A DNA stretch of 32,641 bases. Origin: Streptantibioticus silvisoli (GTDB lineage: Bacteria; Actinomycetota; Actinomycetes; Streptomycetales; Streptomycetaceae). Positions 1-8,763 of the stretch are shown here, piece after piece. Position 1 is the stretch's first letter; each line of letters begins with the position of its first letter. A model generated the notes under the pieces. That model was given only the letters and a program-made list of their open reading frames with translations, ran no database searches and was not told where the DNA came from. The stretch lies in NCBI RefSeq assembly GCF_027947535.2, contig NZ_JAAGKO020000070.1, forward strand, positions 1 through 32,641. Direction: 5' to 3'. A program made the position numbers and the translations under genes.

Positions 1-68
1 GAGGTTCACGGTGGGCGGCGCCGCGGCCCCCGGTGGGCGACGGGGAGTTCGACCACGGGGGGCCGGGG

Positions 69-3000
69 TCAGGCGGCGGTGGGCGCCGGCTCGCCGGTGA
101 AGGTTCGCCAGAGGGCGGCGTAGTGACCGTCCTGGGCGAGCAGTTCGTCGTGGGTGCCGTCCTCGACGACCCGGCCGTGGTCCATGACGACGACGCGGTC
201 GGCGCGGGCGGCGGTGGTGAGGCGGTGGGCGACGACGAGGGTGGTGCGGCGGACGGCGAGGCGGTCGGCGGCGGCGTTGACCAGCGCTTCGGTGGCCAGG
301 TCGAGGGCGGCGGTGGCCTCGTCGAGCAGCAGGATGTCGGGGTCGACGAGTTCGGCGCGGGCCAGGGCGATGAGCTGGCGCTGGCCGGCGGACAGGTTGC
401 GGCCGCGTTCGCCGACGCGGTGCAGGTAGCCGTCGGACAGCCCGGCGATCATGTCGTGGGCGCCGACCGCGCGGGCGGCGGCCTCCACCTCGGCGTCGGA
501 GGCGTCGGGGCGGCCGTAGGCGACGGCGTCGCGGACGGTTCCGGGGAAGAGGTACGGCTCCTGCGGTACGACGCCGAGGCGGCGGCGGTAGCCGGTGAGG
601 TCGAGGTCGCGCAGGTCGGTGCCGTCGACGCGGACCGCGCCGCCGGTGACGTCGTAGAAGCGGGCGACGAGCTTGACCAGGGTGGACTTGCCGGCGCCGG
701 TCTCGCCGACGAAGGCGACGGTCTGGCCGGGCGGGACGCGCAGGGTGACGCCGGACAGCGCGGCCTCGGCGTCCTCGGAGCGGCCGTAGGCGAAGCGGAC
801 GTCGTCGAAGACCACTTCACCGCGCAGTCCGTCGGCGGGCACCGGGCGGGGGTCGGCGGGGGCGGGTGTGGTGGTGGGCTGGCGCAGCAGTTCGTTGATG
901 CGGCCGAGGGAGACGGTGGCCTGCTGGTAGCCGTCGAAGACCTGGGAGAGCTGCTGGACGGGTGAGAAGAACAGGTCGATGTAGAGCAGGTAGGCCACCA
1001 GGGCGCCGGCGGTCAGGGTGCCCTGGTGGTAGCGGCCGGCGCCGATGATGAGCACCAGGGCGGCGGCGAGGCTGGACAGCAGCTGCACGAACGGGAAGTA
1101 GACGGAGATGTACCACTGGCCGCGGATGCGGGCCTGGCGGTACTCGTCGCTGCGGGCGGCGAACCGGGCGGCGCCGGCGGCCTCGCCGCGGAATGCCTGG
1201 ACGACGCGCAGGCCGGCGACGTGCTCCTGGAGGTCGGAGTTGACGATGCCGACCTTGTCGCGGGCGAGGTTGTAGGCGCGGACCGACTTGCGGCGGAAGA
1301 CGACGGTGGCGGCGATCAGCGGCGGCAGGGTGACGAAGACGATCAGGGCGAGCTGGACGTCGATGACGAACAGCGCGACGAGGATGCCGAAGAAGGTGAG
1401 GAGGCTGACGACGGCGGTGACCAGGCCGGTCTGGAGGAACGAGCTGAGGGCGTCGACGTCGGTGGTCATCCGGGTCATGATGCGGCCGGTGAGTTCGCGT
1501 TCGTAGAAGTCCAGGCCGAGGCGTTGCAGCTGGGCGAAGATCTTCAGGCGCAGGGCGTACAGGACGCGTTCGCCGGTGCGGCCGGTCATCTGGTTCTCGC
1601 CGACCTGGGCGGCCCACTGGGCGATGACGACGACGAGGCCGAGGAGCGAGGCGGACCAGACGGCGCCGATGGCGAACCGGTCCAGGCCCTGGTCGATGCC
1701 GTGCCGGACCAGGACGGGCAGGACGAGGCTGCCGACGGCGTCGACGGACACCAGGATCAGGCTGACCAGCAGCGGAAGGCCGAAGCCGCGCAGCAGGGCG
1801 CGCAGACCGAAGTGGGTGTCGGGGGCGTGGGCGCGGTCCTCGTCGATGTCGGGGGTGTCGGTGGCAGGCGGGAGGGCCGCGACGCGGGCGAGGAGTTCGG
1901 GGGTGGCGGGCATGCCGGTCATGGCGCCGGCCAGGCCCGGTCCGGCCGGGGCGCCGGAGGCGGCGGTCCGGTCACCGCCGGCGCCGGGGGCGTCGGAGTC
2001 GGGGCGGCGCCACAGTTCGGGGGTGATGCCGCCGGCCGCGACGGAGTCGGGCGCACCGGCGTCGGCGGCCAGGCCGGCGGCGACCAGGCGGTCAGGGCAG
2101 GCGGAGGCAGAGGTGGAGGCGGAGGCGGGGGTGGGAGCGGAGGCTGAAGCGGGGTCGGAGGTGGAGACAGAGGTGGAGGCGGCCGTGGTGTCCGCGGCGG
2201 CGGTGAGGCCGGCGGGGTCGGGGGTGTAGGCGTCGCCGGCCAGTTCGTCGGGGTCGGTGAGCAGCCGGCGGTAGAGCGGGCAGCGGGCCTCGAGCTCGTC
2301 GTGGGTGCCGATGTCGGCGAGCCGGCCGCGGTCCAGGACGGCGATGCGGTCGGCGAGGGCGAGGGAGGAGCGGCGGTGGGCGATCAGCAGCGTGGTGCGG
2401 CCGCGCATGACCTCGCGCAGGGCGTCGTGGATCTCGGCCTCGACGCGGGCGTCGACGGCGGAGGTGGCGTCGTCGAGCAGGAGCAGGCGCGGGTTGGTGA
2501 GCACCGCGCGGGCCAGGGCGACGCGCTGGCGCTGGCCGCCGGACAGGGTCAGGCCCTGTTCGCCGACGACGGTGTCGTAGCCGGCGGGCAGGGCGGAGAT
2601 GAAGCCGTGGGCCTGGGCGGCGCGGGTGGCCGCGAGCAGTTGGTCCTCGCCGGTGCCGGGGCTGCCGTAGAGGATGTTGGCGCGCACGGAGTCGGAGAAC
2701 AGGAAGCTGTCCTCGGGGACCATGCCGATGGCGCCGCGCAGGGAGGCGAAGGTGAGGTCGCGCACGTCGGTGCCGCCGACCCGGACGGCGCCGCCGGTGA
2801 CGTCGTAGAACCGCGGCAGCAGCAGCGAGACGGTGGACTTGCCGGAGCCGGAGGCGCCGACCACGGCGACGGTCTCGCCGGCCTCGACGCGCAGGCTGAA
2901 GTGGTCCAGGACCGGGCGGTCGTCGTCGTAGCCGAAGGTGACGTCGTCGAACTCGACGTCGGCGTCGGCGGTGCCGGGCAGGTCGTGGGCGGTGGCGGAC

Positions 3001-3986
3001 TCGGTGACGCGCGGTTCGGTGTCGATGAGTTCGTAGACGCGTTCGACGCCGGCCCGGGCCTGCTGGCCGACGGTGAGCATGGTGGTGAGCATGCGGACCG
3101 GGCCGGTGAGCTGGGCGAGGTAGGTGGAGAAGGCGACGAAGGTGCCCAGGCTGATCCGGCCGTTCACCGCCATCCAGCCGCCGAGGGCGAGCATGGCGAC
3201 CTGGCCGAGGGCGGGGACCGCCTGGAGGGCCGGGTTGTAACGGGAGTTGAGCCGGACGGTGCGCAGCCGGGCGGCGAACAGCAGGCGGCTGACGCGGCGC
3301 AGTTTCTGCTGCTCCTGGGCCTCCTGGCCGAAGCCCTTGACGACGCGGACGCCGGTGACCGCGCCGTCGACCACGCCGGCGACGGCGGCGGCCTGGCCCT
3401 GGGCGTACCAGGTGGCGGGGAACAGCCGGGTGCGGCTGCGGTTGGCCAGGAACCACAGGGCGGGCGCGACGGCGAGGGCGATGACCGTCAGCAGCGGGGA
3501 CAGCAGGGCCATGACGACCAGCGACAGCACGAACAGCAGGACGTTGCCGATCATCATCGGGAGCATGAAGAGCATGCCCTGGATCAGCTGGAGGTCGCTG
3601 GTGGCTCGGCCGACGACCTGACCGGTGTCGAGTTCGTCCTGCCGGGAGCCGTCCAGCCGGGTGAGGGTGTCGAACATGCCGGTCCGCAGGTCGTGCTGGA
3701 CGTGCAGCGCGAGGCGGCCGCCGTAGTAGCGGCGCAGGTAGGTCATCGCGTAGACGATGACCGCGGCCAGCACCATCAGCAGGGCCCACGGACCCATGGA
3801 ACGGGTGTGGTGGACGATGACGTCGTCGATGATCACCTTGGGCAGCAGGGGCACCAGCGCGGTGATCGCCATGCCGCCCAGGGAGGCGCCGAGTGCGATG
3901 AGCACATCGCGCCGGTACCGCCAGCAGTCGGACGATATGCGGCGCAGCCATCCCCGCTGCCCGCTTGTCCCCGTCTCCTGTGTCAC
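69..3986 (-). CDS. Single-chain (TMD-NBD)x2 ABC exporter
   Basis: Full-length ABC exporter of about 1305 aa with two membrane/ATPase halves in one chain, probably exporting a lipid or drug; the substrate is unknown. NBD1 has Walker A GASGSGKST (Lys about 383), signature LSGGQ, Walker B LLLLDDATSAVD (about 500-511) and H-loop AHRRSS. NBD2 has GETGAGKST (Lys about 1100), signature LSAGQ and Walker B ILLLDEATAALD (about 1222). The catalytic Glu after Walker B is Asp in NBD1 but Glu in NBD2, the asymmetry known from heterodimeric exporters with one degenerate ATP site. The halves are joined by an Ala/Ser/Thr/Pro-rich linker (about 595-680). I chose the GTG at 3986 because GGAAGG lies just upstream; an in-frame start at 4034 would add 16 residues. 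Actinobacterial single-chain exporters such as Mycobacterium Rv0194 have this layout. Confidence 0.9.
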   Translation of the reverse strand: MTQETGTSGQRGWLRRISSDCWRYRRDVLIALGASLGGMAITALVPLLPKVIIDDVIVHHTRSMGPWALLMVLAAVIVYAMTYLRRYYGGRLALHVQHDLRTGMFDTLTRLDGSRQDELDTGQVVGRATSDLQLIQGMLFMLPMMIGNVLLFVLSLVVMALLSPLLTVIALAVAPALWFLANRSRTRLFPATWYAQGQAAAVAGVVDGAVTGVRVVKGFGQEAQEQQKLRRVSRLLFAARLRTVRLNSRYNPALQAVPALGQVAMLALGGWMAVNGRISLGTFVAFSTYLAQLTGPVRMLTTMLTVGQQARAGVERVYELIDTEPRVTESATAHDLPGTADADVEFDDVTFGYDDDRPVLDHFSLRVEAGETVAVVGASGSGKSTVSLLLPRFYDVTGGAVRVGGTDVRDLTFASLRGAIGMVPEDSFLFSDSVRANILYGSPGTGEDQLLAATRAAQAHGFISALPAGYDTVVGEQGLTLSGGQRQRVALARAVLTNPRLLLLDDATSAVDARVEAEIHDALREVMRGRTTLLIAHRRSSLALADRIAVLDRGRLADIGTHDELEARCPLYRRLLTDPDELAGDAYTPDPAGLTAAADTTAASTSVSTSDPASASAPTPASASTSASACPDRLVAAGLAADAGAPDSVAAGGITPELWRRPDSDAPGAGGDRTAASGAPAGPGLAGAMTGMPATPELLARVAALPPATDTPDIDEDRAHAPDTHFGLRALLRGFGLPLLVSLILVSVDAVGSLVLPVLVRHGIDQGLDRFAIGAVWSASLLGLVVVIAQWAAQVGENQMTGRTGERVLYALRLKIFAQLQRLGLDFYERELTGRIMTRMTTDVDALSSFLQTGLVTAVVSLLTFFGILVALFVIDVQLALIVFVTLPPLIAATVVFRRKSVRAYNLARDKVGIVNSDLQEHVAGLRVVQAFRGEAAGAARFAARSDEYRQARIRGQWYISVYFPFVQLLSSLAAALVLIIGAGRYHQGTLTAGALVAYLLYIDLFFSPVQQLSQVFDGYQQATVSLGRINELLRQPTTTPAPADPRPVPADGLRGEVVFDDVRFAYGRSEDAEAALSGVTLRVPPGQTVAFVGETGAGKSTLVKLVARFYDVTGGAVRVDGTDLRDLDLTGYRRRLGVVPQEPYLFPGTVRDAVAYGRPDASDAEVEAAARAVGAHDMIAGLSDGYLHRVGERGRNLSAGQRQLIALARAELVDPDILLLDEATAALDLATEALVNAAADRLAVRRTTLVVAHRLTTAARADRVVVMDHGRVVEDGTHDELLAQDGHYAALWRTFTGEPAPTAA
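2103..2182. repeat. In-frame 60-bp imperfect duplication in the ABC linker
   Basis: A 20-bp word at 2103-2122 recurs at 2163-2182 with one mismatch, 60 bp apart (20 codons, so the frame is kept). The DNA between is built from GGAGGCGG/GGTGGAG-like words. It encodes the Ala/Ser/Thr-rich linker between NBD1 and the second membrane domain. Confidence 0.75.
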
Positions 3987-4080
3987 ACGTCCGCCTTCCG
4001 CTCGTCGTCGCTCGGTGCCGGACGCTTGCAACACGCCGGACCACGCATTTCATCCTGCGTTCATAATTTCTGACGCGAAA

Positions 4081-4127
4081 GACGGCCCCAGGTCCGAGTG
4101 CGCTACGGCATCGGACCTAGGACCGTC
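4081..4127 (-). terminator. 17-bp hairpin terminator behind the phytase-like gene
   Basis: Arms 4081-4097 and 4111-4127 with a 13-nt loop. On the plus strand there are two C/A mismatches, but on the minus-strand transcript both become G-U pairs, so the RNA stem is unbroken. This fits a terminator for the minus-strand gene ending at 4159, 31 nt earlier. The trailing sequence is only weakly U-rich. Confidence 0.8.
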
Positions 4128-4158
4128 GGTCGGTACGGCGGGCGCGCGGCCCGGGGGC

Positions 4159-5247
4159 TCAGCGGCGCGGGAGGCGCACGGTGAGGGAGTACAGGCGGGT
4201 GACCTGATCGGGGTTGTCGTTGTTGTCGCTGATCATCAGCAGCCGCAGTCGGCCGTCGGGGGTACGGCCGGTGACGGTCAGGCCCTCGATGTTGTCGAGC
4301 AGCGGGTTGGGCTGCGGCTGGCGGGCGGTGGCGCCGAGCGACGGGCACCGGCCGATGTCGGCGACGAGGGTGGTGCGGATCAGGCGGGCGCCGGAGGAGG
4401 CGGTCAGGTCGGTGATGCCGCTGGTGTCGCTCGCGCCGCGCAGGTCGGCGGCGTAGAGGCGGACGGTGTTGCCGAAGCCGGCGGTGAAGCCGCGTTCCAG
4501 CACGAGCAGGCGGCCGTCGCCGGTGGAGGCGATCTCGGAGATGCCGAGGCCCGGGTCGAGCCGGAAGCCGTACTGCCTGCCGAGGGTGAAGGCGTCGCTG
4601 TCACCGACGCGGTTCCAGGTCTGGAGGCGGGTGAGGTCCTGGTCGTCGCCGGCGATCGACTCCTCCATGGAGGCGACCAGGGTGTGCCCGCCGGGCAGCA
4701 GGGTCAGGCCCTCGAAGGTCAGGTTGGACTGCGCGCGGCCGGCCGGGGCGACCTGGAGGTAGGACGGGACGGGCAGCCGGCCGACGAGGTGGCCGGCCCG
4801 GTCGTAGCGGCGGATCGACGGCTCGGTCTCGGAGGTGATCAGGTACGTGCCGTCGTGGTCGACCACGACGGCCTCGGAGTCCAGCTGCCCGCCGTTCTCG
4901 TCGGCGATCGGCATACCGGCGGCGACGGTGGCGCGCGGGGCGCCGCCGCCCTGGTGGACGTCGAGGTCGAACAGGACGGAACGGTCCGATACGGCGGCGA
5001 TCCGGCCGCCCCGGTCGACGGACAGGCCGGACAGGTTGCCGACGTCGAGCCCGTCGAAGGTGGTTTCGTCCAGCGCGTCGGAGAAGCCGTCGAGGTCGGC
5101 GTAGGGCGAGCAGGCGTTCGCGGTCGGCCGGCCGGCCGCGTCCCGGGGAGCGGGCGCGGCGGACGCCGGGACGGTCACCGCGAGGGTGAGGCAGGTGACG
5201 GCGGTCAGGCCCGCGGTCGCGGTGGCCAGTACGGTACGCAGGCGCAC
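4159..5247 (-). CDS. Secreted esterase-like/phytase-like protein
   Basis: A secreted protein of 362 aa. After the GTG start comes a basic n-region (VRLR), a hydrophobic stretch and an Ala-X-Ala site (PASAAPAP) about 30 residues in, a standard Sec signal peptide. The mature part has DLDGFSDAL, NLSGLSVDRGGRIAAVSDR, a region on evaluating settings (EAVVVDHDG), NLTFEGLTLLPGG, and DNIEGLT with LLMISDNNDN near the end. This pattern is typical of the 'esterase-like activity of phytase' beta-propeller family (PF13449). The substrate is not established; a phosphomonoester or calcium-dependent role is possible. The start at 5247 is set by the GGGAGA ribosome site and the signal peptide; an upstream in-frame ATG at 5337 would bury the signal. 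A strong terminator follows, so it is probably a single-gene transcript. Confidence 0.85.
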   Translation of the reverse strand: MRLRTVLATATAGLTAVTCLTLAVTVPASAAPAPRDAAGRPTANACSPYADLDGFSDALDETTFDGLDVGNLSGLSVDRGGRIAAVSDRSVLFDLDVHQGGGAPRATVAAGMPIADENGGQLDSEAVVVDHDGTYLITSETEPSIRRYDRAGHLVGRLPVPSYLQVAPAGRAQSNLTFEGLTLLPGGHTLVASMEESIAGDDQDLTRLQTWNRVGDSDAFTLGRQYGFRLDPGLGISEIASTGDGRLLVLERGFTAGFGNTVRLYAADLRGASDTSGITDLTASSGARLIRTTLVADIGRCPSLGATARQPQPNPLLDNIEGLTVTGRTPDGRLRLLMISDNNDNPDQVTRLYSLTVRLPRR

Positions 5248-5327
5248 GTTCGGTTCTCCCTGGATCGGCGTCGGCCGGGTTCGGCCCGCAGCACATGGTG
5301 GCCGGACCCGACCGCGCGGAGGTCGGG

Positions 5328-5360
5328 ATTCGGTCAACGCCGGTTGACCTTTTGGTCAAT
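5328..5360 (-). promoter_or_regulatory. Three 11-bp TTGACC-like units, possible PhoP box
   Basis: Read on the minus strand, three contiguous 11-mers start ATTGACC, GGTCAAC and GTTGACC. PhoP in Streptomyces binds 11-bp direct repeats beginning GTTCACC. Unit 3 differs from that heptamer at one position, units 1 and 2 at two each. The block is about 80 bp upstream of the phytase-like gene. The same bases also form inverted repeats (GGTCAAC-N4-GTTGACC at 5332-5349 and TTGACC-N4-GGTCAA at 5344-5359), so a dimeric repressor site is an alternative. Confidence 0.4.
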
Positions 5361-5364
5361 TACG

Positions 5365-5467
5365 GATGACGCCGAGCGCCGATGGCGTCAACCGCCGATG
5401 ACGCCACTCACCGATGGTGTCAACCACCGATGGCGCCGCTCACCGAAGACGCCGACCACCGATGACG
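5365..5467. repeat. 16-bp tandem repeat, about 6.4 copies
   Basis: Six full 16-bp units begin at 5365, 5381, 5397, 5413, 5429 and 5445, with a partial one at 5461. The consensus is roughly GATGRCGCCRMYCACC; each unit differs at a few positions. The array lies between the agmatinase stop and the putative regulatory block of the phytase-like gene. Confidence 0.9.
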
Positions 5468-5487
5468 GAGGAGGCGCCGGCCGGCGG

Positions 5488-5500
5488 AGGGGCGTCCCCT
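5488..5500 (-). terminator. Short hairpin after the agmatinase gene
   Basis: AGGGG-CGT-CCCCT is a perfect 5-bp hairpin 16 nt behind the agmatinase stop on the minus strand, flanked by GC-rich sequence. There is no U-tract, so this is only a candidate. Confidence 0.3.
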
Positions 5501-5516
5501 GCGGCGGGGAGAACGG

Positions 5517-6476
5517 TCAGCGGGACGCGGCGATCTGCCGGGCCATGATCGTGGTCAGCTCGTACGCGGTGTGCGACGCGGCGACCGAGGTGATCTCGGC
5601 GTGGTCGTAGGCCGGGGCGACCTCGACCAGGTCGGCGGAGACCAGGTGGCAGGAGGACAGGCCGCGCAGGATCTCCAGCAGTTCGCGCGAGGTCAGGCCG
5701 CCGGCCTCCGGGGTGCCGGTGCCGGGGGCGTGCGCCGGGTCGAGGACGTCGATGTCGATGGAGATGTACAGCGGCCGGTTCCCGATGCGTTCGCGCAGCT
5801 GCTGGGCGACCTCGTCGACGCCGCGCCGCATGACGTCGGCGGAGGTGACGATGCCGAAGCCCATGCGCTCGTCGTCGTCGAGGTCCTGCTTGCCGTAGAG
5901 CGGACCGCGGGTGCCGACGTGGCTGAGGGCGGAGGTGTCGAGGATGCCTTCCTCCACGGCCCGGCGGAACGGGGTGCCGTGCGTGTACTCGGCGCCGAAG
6001 TAGGTGTCCCAGGTGTCGAGGTGGGCGTCGAAGTGCAGCAGCGCGACCGGGCCGTGCTTGCGGGCGACGGACCGCAGCAGCGGGAGCGCGATGGTGTGGT
6101 CGCCGCCGAGCGTCATCAGCCGGGCACCGGTGTCGAGCAGGTCGTCGGCCGCCGCCTGCACGGTCTCGACCGCCTCGTTGATGTCGAACGGGTTGACCGC
6201 GATGTCGCCGGCGTCCGCGACCTGGGCCAGCGCGAACGGCGACGCGTCCTGCGCCGGGTTGTACGGCCGCAGCAGCCGCGACGCCTCACGGATCGCGTTG
6301 CCGCCGAAGCGGGCGCCGGGCCGGTAGGACACGCCGCTGTCGAAGGGCACGCCGACCACGGCGACGTCCGCGGTGCCGACCTCGTCCACCCGGGGCAGCC
6401 GCGCGAAGGTCGCCGGGCCCGCGTAGCGCGGGATGCGCGAGGAGTCGACGGGGCCGCGGGGGGTGGGCTGGGTCAT
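5517..6476 (-). CDS. speB: Agmatinase-family ureohydrolase
   Basis: A cytosolic ureohydrolase of 319 aa that removes urea from a guanidino compound, giving putrescine if the substrate is agmatine. The binuclear Mn ligands are all present: H127 in [10 protein letters not shown]150, H152 and D154 in [11 protein letters not shown]241 and D243 in [14 protein letters not shown]. The segment [13 protein letters not shown] is also typical of agmatinase and guanidinobutyrase. Sequence alone does not separate agmatinase from guanidinobutyrase or related activities, so the substrate is an inference. The ATG at 6476 is preceded by GGAAGGA at proper spacing. An ORF extends about 80 codons upstream, but that part is Arg/Pro-rich and not conserved-looking. 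The gene is divergent from the gene at 6698. Confidence 0.88.
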   Translation of the reverse strand: MTQPTPRGPVDSSRIPRYAGPATFARLPRVDEVGTADVAVVGVPFDSGVSYRPGARFGGNAIREASRLLRPYNPAQDASPFALAQVADAGDIAVNPFDINEAVETVQAAADDLLDTGARLMTLGGDHTIALPLLRSVARKHGPVALLHFDAHLDTWDTYFGAEYTHGTPFRRAVEEGILDTSALSHVGTRGPLYGKQDLDDDERMGFGIVTSADVMRRGVDEVAQQLRERIGNRPLYISIDIDVLDPAHAPGTGTPEAGGLTSRELLEILRGLSSCHLVSADLVEVAPAYDHAEITSVAASHTAYELTTIMARQIAASR

Positions 6477-6697
6477 GACGGTGTCCTTCCGATCCGGGGG
6501 GCGGATCCGACGGTAGGGGGCCGGACGGCGGTGCTGAAGTGTACGTTTCCGGCAGTGCGGGACCGCGGGGTCACCGGTTCGTCCATTGCGCGGCGGGTTC
6601 GTCCACCGCGGCGGGCCGGACGCGCGGGCGAAGGGGCCGGCGGCCGGCGCGGCGGGCCCGACCGTACGCCCCCTCCCCGGCAGGCGACAATGGGGGT

Positions 6698-7489
6698 ATG
6701 TCCTCAGACCGCGCACCGTCCCGGCAGATGCTGATCGACCACCTTCTGGACACCCGGATCGCCGGGGCCGTCGCCACCAGCCGTGAGAACAACCTCGACC
6801 ACTACCGCGAGCTGGCCGCCGGCAACCGGTACTACTGGCTGGGGCTGGAGCTGGATCCGCGCTGGTCGGACGAGGCCGCGGTGCTGGAGCTGATGTCGGA
6901 ACGCTGCGGGGTCATCGCCGACCCGGAGCACCGTTCGGGGCAGGACACCATCGACCCGGAGCTGACGGTCGACGCGCTGGACCGCGCCGCGGCGGCGCTG
7001 CGCAGGGCGGCGGCCGGCGGGCACCGGGTGCTGGTGGCCACCGGGCACCCGGGCGGGCTGCTGGGGGTGCACCTGGCGACGGCGGCGGCGCTGCGGGCGG
7101 CCGGGTGCGAGGTGATGTCGATAACGCCGGGGCTGTACGCGGACGACGGCCGGGCGCTGCAGATCGGTGACGTGGCAATGGTGCTGCGCGGCGCGGCGCT
7201 GGTGCACACCCACTCCCCCACCCCGATGACCGCGGTGCTCGACGCGATGGAACGCGAGGGGCGCGCGCTGCCGCAGCTGGTCGTCGCCGACCACGGCTGG
7301 GCCGGGTGCGCGGCGCAGCGCGGCGTGGAGACCGTGGGGTACGCCGACTGCAACGACCCGGCGCTGTTCTGCGGCGAGGCGGACGGAACGCTCCAGGTGG
7401 CCGTTCCGCTGGACGACCACGTCTCACCGGAGTACTACGACCCGATGACCGCCTATCTGCTGGCGGCGGCGGGACTGACCCAGCGGTAG
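6698..7489 (+). CDS. Phosphatase-like conserved actinobacterial protein
   Basis: A 263-aa cytosolic protein. It matches, from memory, a family annotated simply as 'phosphatase' in streptomycetes (PF15698); no member I know of is well characterised. A Rossmann-like strand-loop-helix is visible ([21 protein letters not shown], about residues 110-130), followed by VHTHSPTPM and [16 protein letters not shown], then [15 protein letters not shown]. No signal peptide or membrane segment. The ATG at 6698 has little ribosome-site sequence (GGGGGT directly adjacent). A GACAAT hexamer ends 6 nt upstream, so a leaderless transcript is possible. It is divergent from the agmatinase and convergent with the thioesterase. 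Confidence 0.7.
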   Translation: MSSDRAPSRQMLIDHLLDTRIAGAVATSRENNLDHYRELAAGNRYYWLGLELDPRWSDEAAVLELMSERCGVIADPEHRSGQDTIDPELTVDALDRAAAALRRAAAGGHRVLVATGHPGGLLGVHLATAAALRAAGCEVMSITPGLYADDGRALQIGDVAMVLRGAALVHTHSPTPMTAVLDAMEREGRALPQLVVADHGWAGCAAQRGVETVGYADCNDPALFCGEADGTLQVAVPLDDHVSPEYYDPMTAYLLAAAGLTQR

Positions 7490-7814
7490 GCCCGTGCGGG
7501 CGGCGGGAGGCCCGGGCGCGCGCGGGAGGGCGGGCCGACGGTGCGGGTGGGACGCCGGGCCAGTCGGACACCGTAGGCCGGACGCCGTACGAGGCGCGAT
7601 CACCGTGGACCGGACACCGTTGGTCGGCACGACCGCGTCGTGGACACCACCGTGGGCAGCGCGAACGACGTCAGCCGCGAACGCCGCCACCGCCACCGCC
7701 ACCGCCATCAGCCGCGAACGCCGGCAACACCACCGCCATCAGCCGCGACCGCCGCCAGCCGCCACCGCGGTCCACGCCACCGCCGTCAACACCACCGCGG
7801 TCCACGCCACCCGT
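7490..7814. repeat. Convergent intergenic region with direct repeats
   Basis: Between the stops of the phosphatase-like gene and the thioesterase gene. A 16-bp word (TCAGCCGCGAACGCCG or one mismatch) occurs at 7671, 7708 and 7739. A 20-bp word is perfectly repeated at 7762-7781 and 7792-7811 (30-bp period). CGGACACCGT-like words occur three times between 7566 and 7620. The first 50 bp hold GC-rich hairpins (for example GGCCCG/CGGGCC at 7509-7536) that could stop the plus transcript. No gene seen. Confidence 0.8.
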
Positions 7815-8753
7815 TCAGCGCGACCGCGGTACCCGGACCAGCCCTTCCTGGATGACCGAGACCGCGAGGCGGCCGTCCCGGGTCCAGATCTTCGCCGTGC
7901 CCAGGCCGCGTCCGCCGGAGGACGACGGGCTCTCCTGGTCGTACAGCAGCCATTCGTCGGCGCGGAACGGCCGGTGGAACCACATGGCGTGGTCCAGGCT
8001 GGCGCCGACCACGTCGCCGACCGCCCAGCCGCCGCGGCCGTGGGCGAGCAGGATCGAGTCGAGCAGGGTCATGTCGGAGACGTAGGTGGCCAGGCAGACG
8101 TGCAGCAGCGGGTCGTCGGCCAGCGGGCCCTGGGTGCGGAACCACACCTGGGAGCGCGGTTCGCGGCGCTCCCCCGCGGTGAGGTACGGCGGGTCCTGGG
8201 CGTAGCGCAGGTCGACGGCGGACCGGGCCTCCAGCAGCCGGTCCACGACGGTGGGGTCCGGGAAGCGGTCGGCGTGCCGGGGCAGCAGTTCCTCGGCGGT
8301 GGGCAGCGTCTCGGGGTCGGGGGCCTTCGGCATCTCCTGCTGGTGGTCCAGGCCCTCCTCGTGGGTCTGGAAGGACGCCGACAGGTGGAAGATCGGCCGG
8401 CCGTGCTGGATGGCGACGACCCGGCGGGTGGTGAACGAGCGGCCGTCGCGGATGCGGTCGACCTCGTAGACGATCGGCGCGCCGGGGTCGCCGGGGACCA
8501 GGAAGTACGCGTGCAGGGAGTGCGCGGGCCGGTCGTCGGGGACGGTGCGGCCGGCCGCGACCAGGGCCTGCGCCGCGACCTGCCCGCCGAAGACCCGGGG
8601 GACGACGGCGGGCCGCGAGATGCCCCGGAAGATGTCCCGCTCGATCCGTTCCAGGTCCAGCAGGGCGAGCAGGTCGCGCAACGCGCCCGGGTGGTCGGCC
8701 GCCGGCCGGCCGGCGGCCGGACCGGGGCGGTCGTTCATCGGACCGGTGTTCAT
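7815..8753 (-). CDS. tesB: Acyl-CoA thioesterase II
   Basis: A 312-aa double-hotdog thioesterase that hydrolyses acyl-CoA to free fatty acid and CoA. The N-terminal hotdog has FGGQVAAQALVAAGRTV and HSLHAYFLVPGDP; the C-terminal one has YVSDMTLLDS, SLDHAMWFHRPF and SVIQEGL. These carry the Asp and Gln of the Asp/Thr/Gln catalytic set known from E. coli TesB. Length is slightly above the usual 285-290 aa because of a Pro/Ala-rich N-terminus; ATG at 8753 or 8735 are both possible and neither has a clear ribosome site. It begins 10 nt behind the stop of the acyl-CoA dehydrogenase gene, so the two are probably co-transcribed and act on the same acyl-CoA pool. Confidence 0.93.
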   Translation of the reverse strand: MNTGPMNDRPGPAAGRPAADHPGALRDLLALLDLERIERDIFRGISRPAVVPRVFGGQVAAQALVAAGRTVPDDRPAHSLHAYFLVPGDPGAPIVYEVDRIRDGRSFTTRRVVAIQHGRPIFHLSASFQTHEEGLDHQQEMPKAPDPETLPTAEELLPRHADRFPDPTVVDRLLEARSAVDLRYAQDPPYLTAGERREPRSQVWFRTQGPLADDPLLHVCLATYVSDMTLLDSILLAHGRGGWAVGDVVGASLDHAMWFHRPFRADEWLLYDQESPSSSGGRGLGTAKIWTRDGRLAVSVIQEGLVRVPRSR

Positions 8754-8763
8754 CGGACCGGGA

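Noticed and set aside
2301-4073. 590-codon open frame antisense to the ABC exporter
   Set aside because: A GC-bias shadow: it is Gly/Asp/Val-rich low-complexity with no motif, while the minus strand has full ABC signatures.
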